Assembly (NCBI GenBank): GCA_002746425.1
Contig: NVXB01000081.1
Coordinates: 1-7,437, forward strand
Source of the DNA: Hyphomicrobiales bacterium
Lineage (GTDB): Bacteria > Pseudomonadota > Alphaproteobacteria > Rhizobiales > GCA-2746425
Length of the DNA: 7,437 nt
Direction of reading: 5' to 3'
Positions 5,386-7,437 of the stretch are shown piece after piece; the first letter of the stretch is position 1, and each line of letters begins with the position of its first letter. The position numbers and the translations under genes are program-made. The notes beneath the pieces are model-generated. The model had not been told where the DNA came from and did not search any database. It saw nothing but the letters and a program-made list of their open reading frames with translations.

Positions 5386-7437
5386 TTAACTCAGGGCTGT
5401 TGATATCGATTCCAGTGCCTTTTCAGCATCCTGACCATTTGGGCCGCCAGCTTGTGCAAGGTCAGGCTTACCGCCGCCGCCCTGCCCGCCAAGTGCGGCG
5501 GCTGCAAGCTTAACCAAATCAACGGCGCTAAAGCGATCCGTCAAATCTTTGGACACACCAACCGACACGCCCGCTTTGCCATCGCTACCGACCGTGATCA
5601 GTACAATGACCGAGCTGCCAAGTTTTTGGCGCGCCTGATCGACCAAGCCGCGTAAATCCTTGGGTGAAACGCCCTGAATAACGCGGCCAAAATATTTGAA
5701 GCCGTCCAGCTCCTTTGCAGCGTCGGCAATGCCGCTCAGCGCCAGTTTTGCTCGTGCATCGGCCAGTTCTTTTTCCAACCGGCGACGATCTGCCAATAGC
5801 GCATCGACGCGATTGGCAGCTTCTGCCGGGGTGGATTTCATAGCATCGGCAACGGCGCGCAAATTCTGATCTTGTTGTTTGAGATAGAGACGCGCCGCAT
5901 TTCCTGTCAGGGCCTCAACCCGGCGAATGCCAGAGGCAACCGCGCCTTCTGAGACTATCGTTACAAGACCAATCTCACCCGTGTGATTGACATGAGTACC
6001 GCCGCACAGCTCCATCGAATAAGTATCGCCAGCAATATTGGTGCCCATGGTGACGACACGAACTTCTTCGCCATACTTCTCGCCGAAGAGTGCCATAGCA
6101 CCAGCTTCAATGGCATCATCAACCCCCATAAGGCGGGTTTCTACGGGCGCATCCTGAAGCACAATCGCGTTGGCGATGGCCTCGACTTTGCTCATCTCGT
6201 CGCTATCAACACCCTTTTGATGGGAGAAATCAAAGCGGAGACTATCCGGCCCAACACGAGAGCCTTTTTGTGCCACATGCGGTCCCAGAACCTGCCGAAG
6301 AGCTTCATGGAGCAAATGGGTTGCCGAATGGTTTTTTCGAATTTCCGAGCGGCGGATTTGATCAACAATCAATGTGCCAGATTGGCCCGGCTCCACTGTT
6401 TCACCAGAACCGATTGTGACTTGATGAATGAAAAGACCGGATGCCTTCTTCAAAACATCTTTTACCGTGACCTCGGCATTTTCCAGTTTGATCGTACCAC
6501 GATCCCCGACCTGACCACCCGATTCTGCATAAAACGGCGTCTGGTTGAAAATCAGTGAGACCTTATCTCCCTGAGACGCGGAGGGTACACTCTTCCCGTC
6601 TTTTACGATTGCCAATAATTGCGCATCGGCCTGGGTTTGCTCGTAACCCAAAAACTCTGTCGGCGTTAGGGTGCCTGCAAGTTCCAGCCAAATCTTTTCA
6701 GTCGCGGCATCACCGGAGCCAGACCAATTGGCACGGGCCAGCGTTTTTTGCTCTTGCATAGCGGTGTTGAACGCATCGACATCCACCTCAATGCTGCGAT
6801 TGCGCAAGGCGTCCTGCGTGAGATCAAGCGGAAAACCATAGGTATCATAGAGCGTAAAGGCGGTGCGACCATCAAAGGTGTCACCTGCGCCAAGGCTCTC
6901 GCTTGCATCGTCCAAAAGAGACAAGCCGCGCGATAGCGTTTTGCGAAAACGCTCTTCTTCCATACGCAGCGTTTCTGTGATCATGGCTTCGGCGCGTTGC
7001 AGCTCTGGAAAAGCCTGCCCCATTTCGCGCACCAATGTTGGCACCAATTTGTATATCAATGGATCTTCGGAACCCAGCAGATGGGCATGGCGCATGGCCC
7101 GCCGCATGATGCGGCGCAGCACATATCCTCGCCCCTCATTGGAAGGCATAACGCCATCCGCCAGCAAAAAGCTTGTCGCGCGCAAATGATCGGCAATGAC
7201 CCGGTGACTGGCAAGACTATCGCCTTCAGCTTTAACACCGGTTGCTTCTTCGCCAGCTGAAATCAGCGCCTGAAACAGATCAATATCGTAATTGTTGTGA
7301 ACGCCCTGAAGCACAGCCGCGATGCGTTCCAGCCCCATTCCGGTATCTATGGATGGTTTTGGAAGGTTTACGCGATTGTCGGAATCCATCTGTTCATATT
7401 GCATGAACACCAGATTCCAAATCTCGATAAAGCGATC
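5386..7437 (-). CDS. alaS: Alanyl-tRNA synthetase, 5' end outside the window
   Basis: Charges tRNA-Ala with alanine in the cytoplasm and clears mischarged Ser- and Gly-tRNA-Ala. The visible 683 residues are the C-terminal part of a protein usually near 880 long; the frame runs off the right edge with DRFIEIWNLVFMQYEQ, so about 190 N-terminal residues with class II motifs 1 and 2 are missing. Seen in order, counted from the edge: motif 3 with DTGMGLER (31-38); the tRNA-recognition segment with EGRGYVLRRIMRRA (101-114); the editing domain with YAESGGQVGDRG (303-314), HSATH (370-374) and CGGTH (478-482), the His/Cys zinc-site residues; a likely coiled-coil linker (about 520-565); and the C-Ala domain with GGQGGGGKPDLAQAGG (650-665). 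Every key residue visible is intact. An internal GTG at 7410 is not the real start. It ends at a strong terminator, so it is transcribed apart from the downstream binding protein gene. No upstream neighbour can be seen. Confidence 0.98.
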   Translation of the reverse strand, partial: DRFIEIWNLVFMQYEQMDSDNRVNLPKPSIDTGMGLERIAAVLQGVHNNYDIDLFQALISAGEEATGVKAEGDSLASHRVIADHLRATSFLLADGVMPSNEGRGYVLRRIMRRAMRHAHLLGSEDPLIYKLVPTLVREMGQAFPELQRAEAMITETLRMEEERFRKTLSRGLSLLDDASESLGAGDTFDGRTAFTLYDTYGFPLDLTQDALRNRSIEVDVDAFNTAMQEQKTLARANWSGSGDAATEKIWLELAGTLTPTEFLGYEQTQADAQLLAIVKDGKSVPSASQGDKVSLIFNQTPFYAESGGQVGDRGTIKLENAEVTVKDVLKKASGLFIHQVTIGSGETVEPGQSGTLIVDQIRRSEIRKNHSATHLLHEALRQVLGPHVAQKGSRVGPDSLRFDFSHQKGVDSDEMSKVEAIANAIVLQDAPVETRLMGVDDAIEAGAMALFGEKYGEEVRVVTMGTNIAGDTYSMELCGGTHVNHTGEIGLVTIVSEGAVASGIRRVEALTGNAARLYLKQQDQNLRAVADAMKSTPAEAANRVDALLADRRRLEKELADARAKLALSGIADAAKELDGFKYFGRVIQGVSPKDLRGLVDQARQKLGSSVIVLITVGSDGKAGVSVGVSKDLTDRFSAVDLVKLAAAALGGQGGGGKPDLAQAGGPNGQDAEKALESISTALS

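Noticed and set aside
5983..6558. Plus-strand open frame of 191 codons inside alaS
   Set aside because: Antisense to the highly conserved editing domain of alaS; a shadow of its codon pattern.
1..7437. CRISPR array, insertion sequence or toxin-antitoxin pair
   Set aside because: No regularly spaced repeats, transposase motifs with terminal inverted repeats, or paired small genes of known toxin-antitoxin type could be found by eye.

Overview
The window most likely comes from an alphaproteobacterium. The alanyl-tRNA synthetase, the Liv-type binding protein and the balanced base composition of the right half all fit that. This is inference from protein character, not from a marker gene, and I cannot name a genus.

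Right half (about 2.8 to 7.4 kb): ordinary chromosomal genes, all on the minus strand. In order of transcription they are alaS (5' part outside the window), which ends in a strong intrinsic terminator; a periplasmic branched-chain amino acid binding protein (LivJ/LivK family) with a signal peptide and a near-perfect ribosome binding site; a second strong terminator; and a P1-family (S58/DmpA/NylC type) self-processing N-terminal hydrolase. The hydrolase's ribosome binding site lies directly against the end of that terminator. No permease or ATPase genes accompany the binding protein here.

Left half (1 to about 2.8 kb): an accessory or decaying region. It holds the wreck of a Tat-exported multicopper oxidase on the minus strand. 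The signal peptide and the start of the first cupredoxin domain survive in shifted frames, then the sequence jumps to an intact last 120 residues with a complete set of C-terminal copper ligands. Next come an AT-rich non-coding stretch, a sharp composition change near 1085, an intact plus-strand DUF3800 (predicted RNase H-like) gene that probably starts at a TTG behind a perfect Shine-Dalgarno sequence, and a 96-codon unidentified open frame.

Working together: the binding protein and the N-terminal hydrolase could share amino acid or peptide nutrition through readthrough of the terminator between them, but this is a hypothesis. The DUF3800 gene and the oxidase wreck suggest a site of gene gain and loss next to conserved genes. 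I saw no CRISPR array, tRNA, rRNA, complete transposase or integrase. I could not show a complete new system. The best candidate for something under-described is the lone DUF3800 gene with its unusual flanks.
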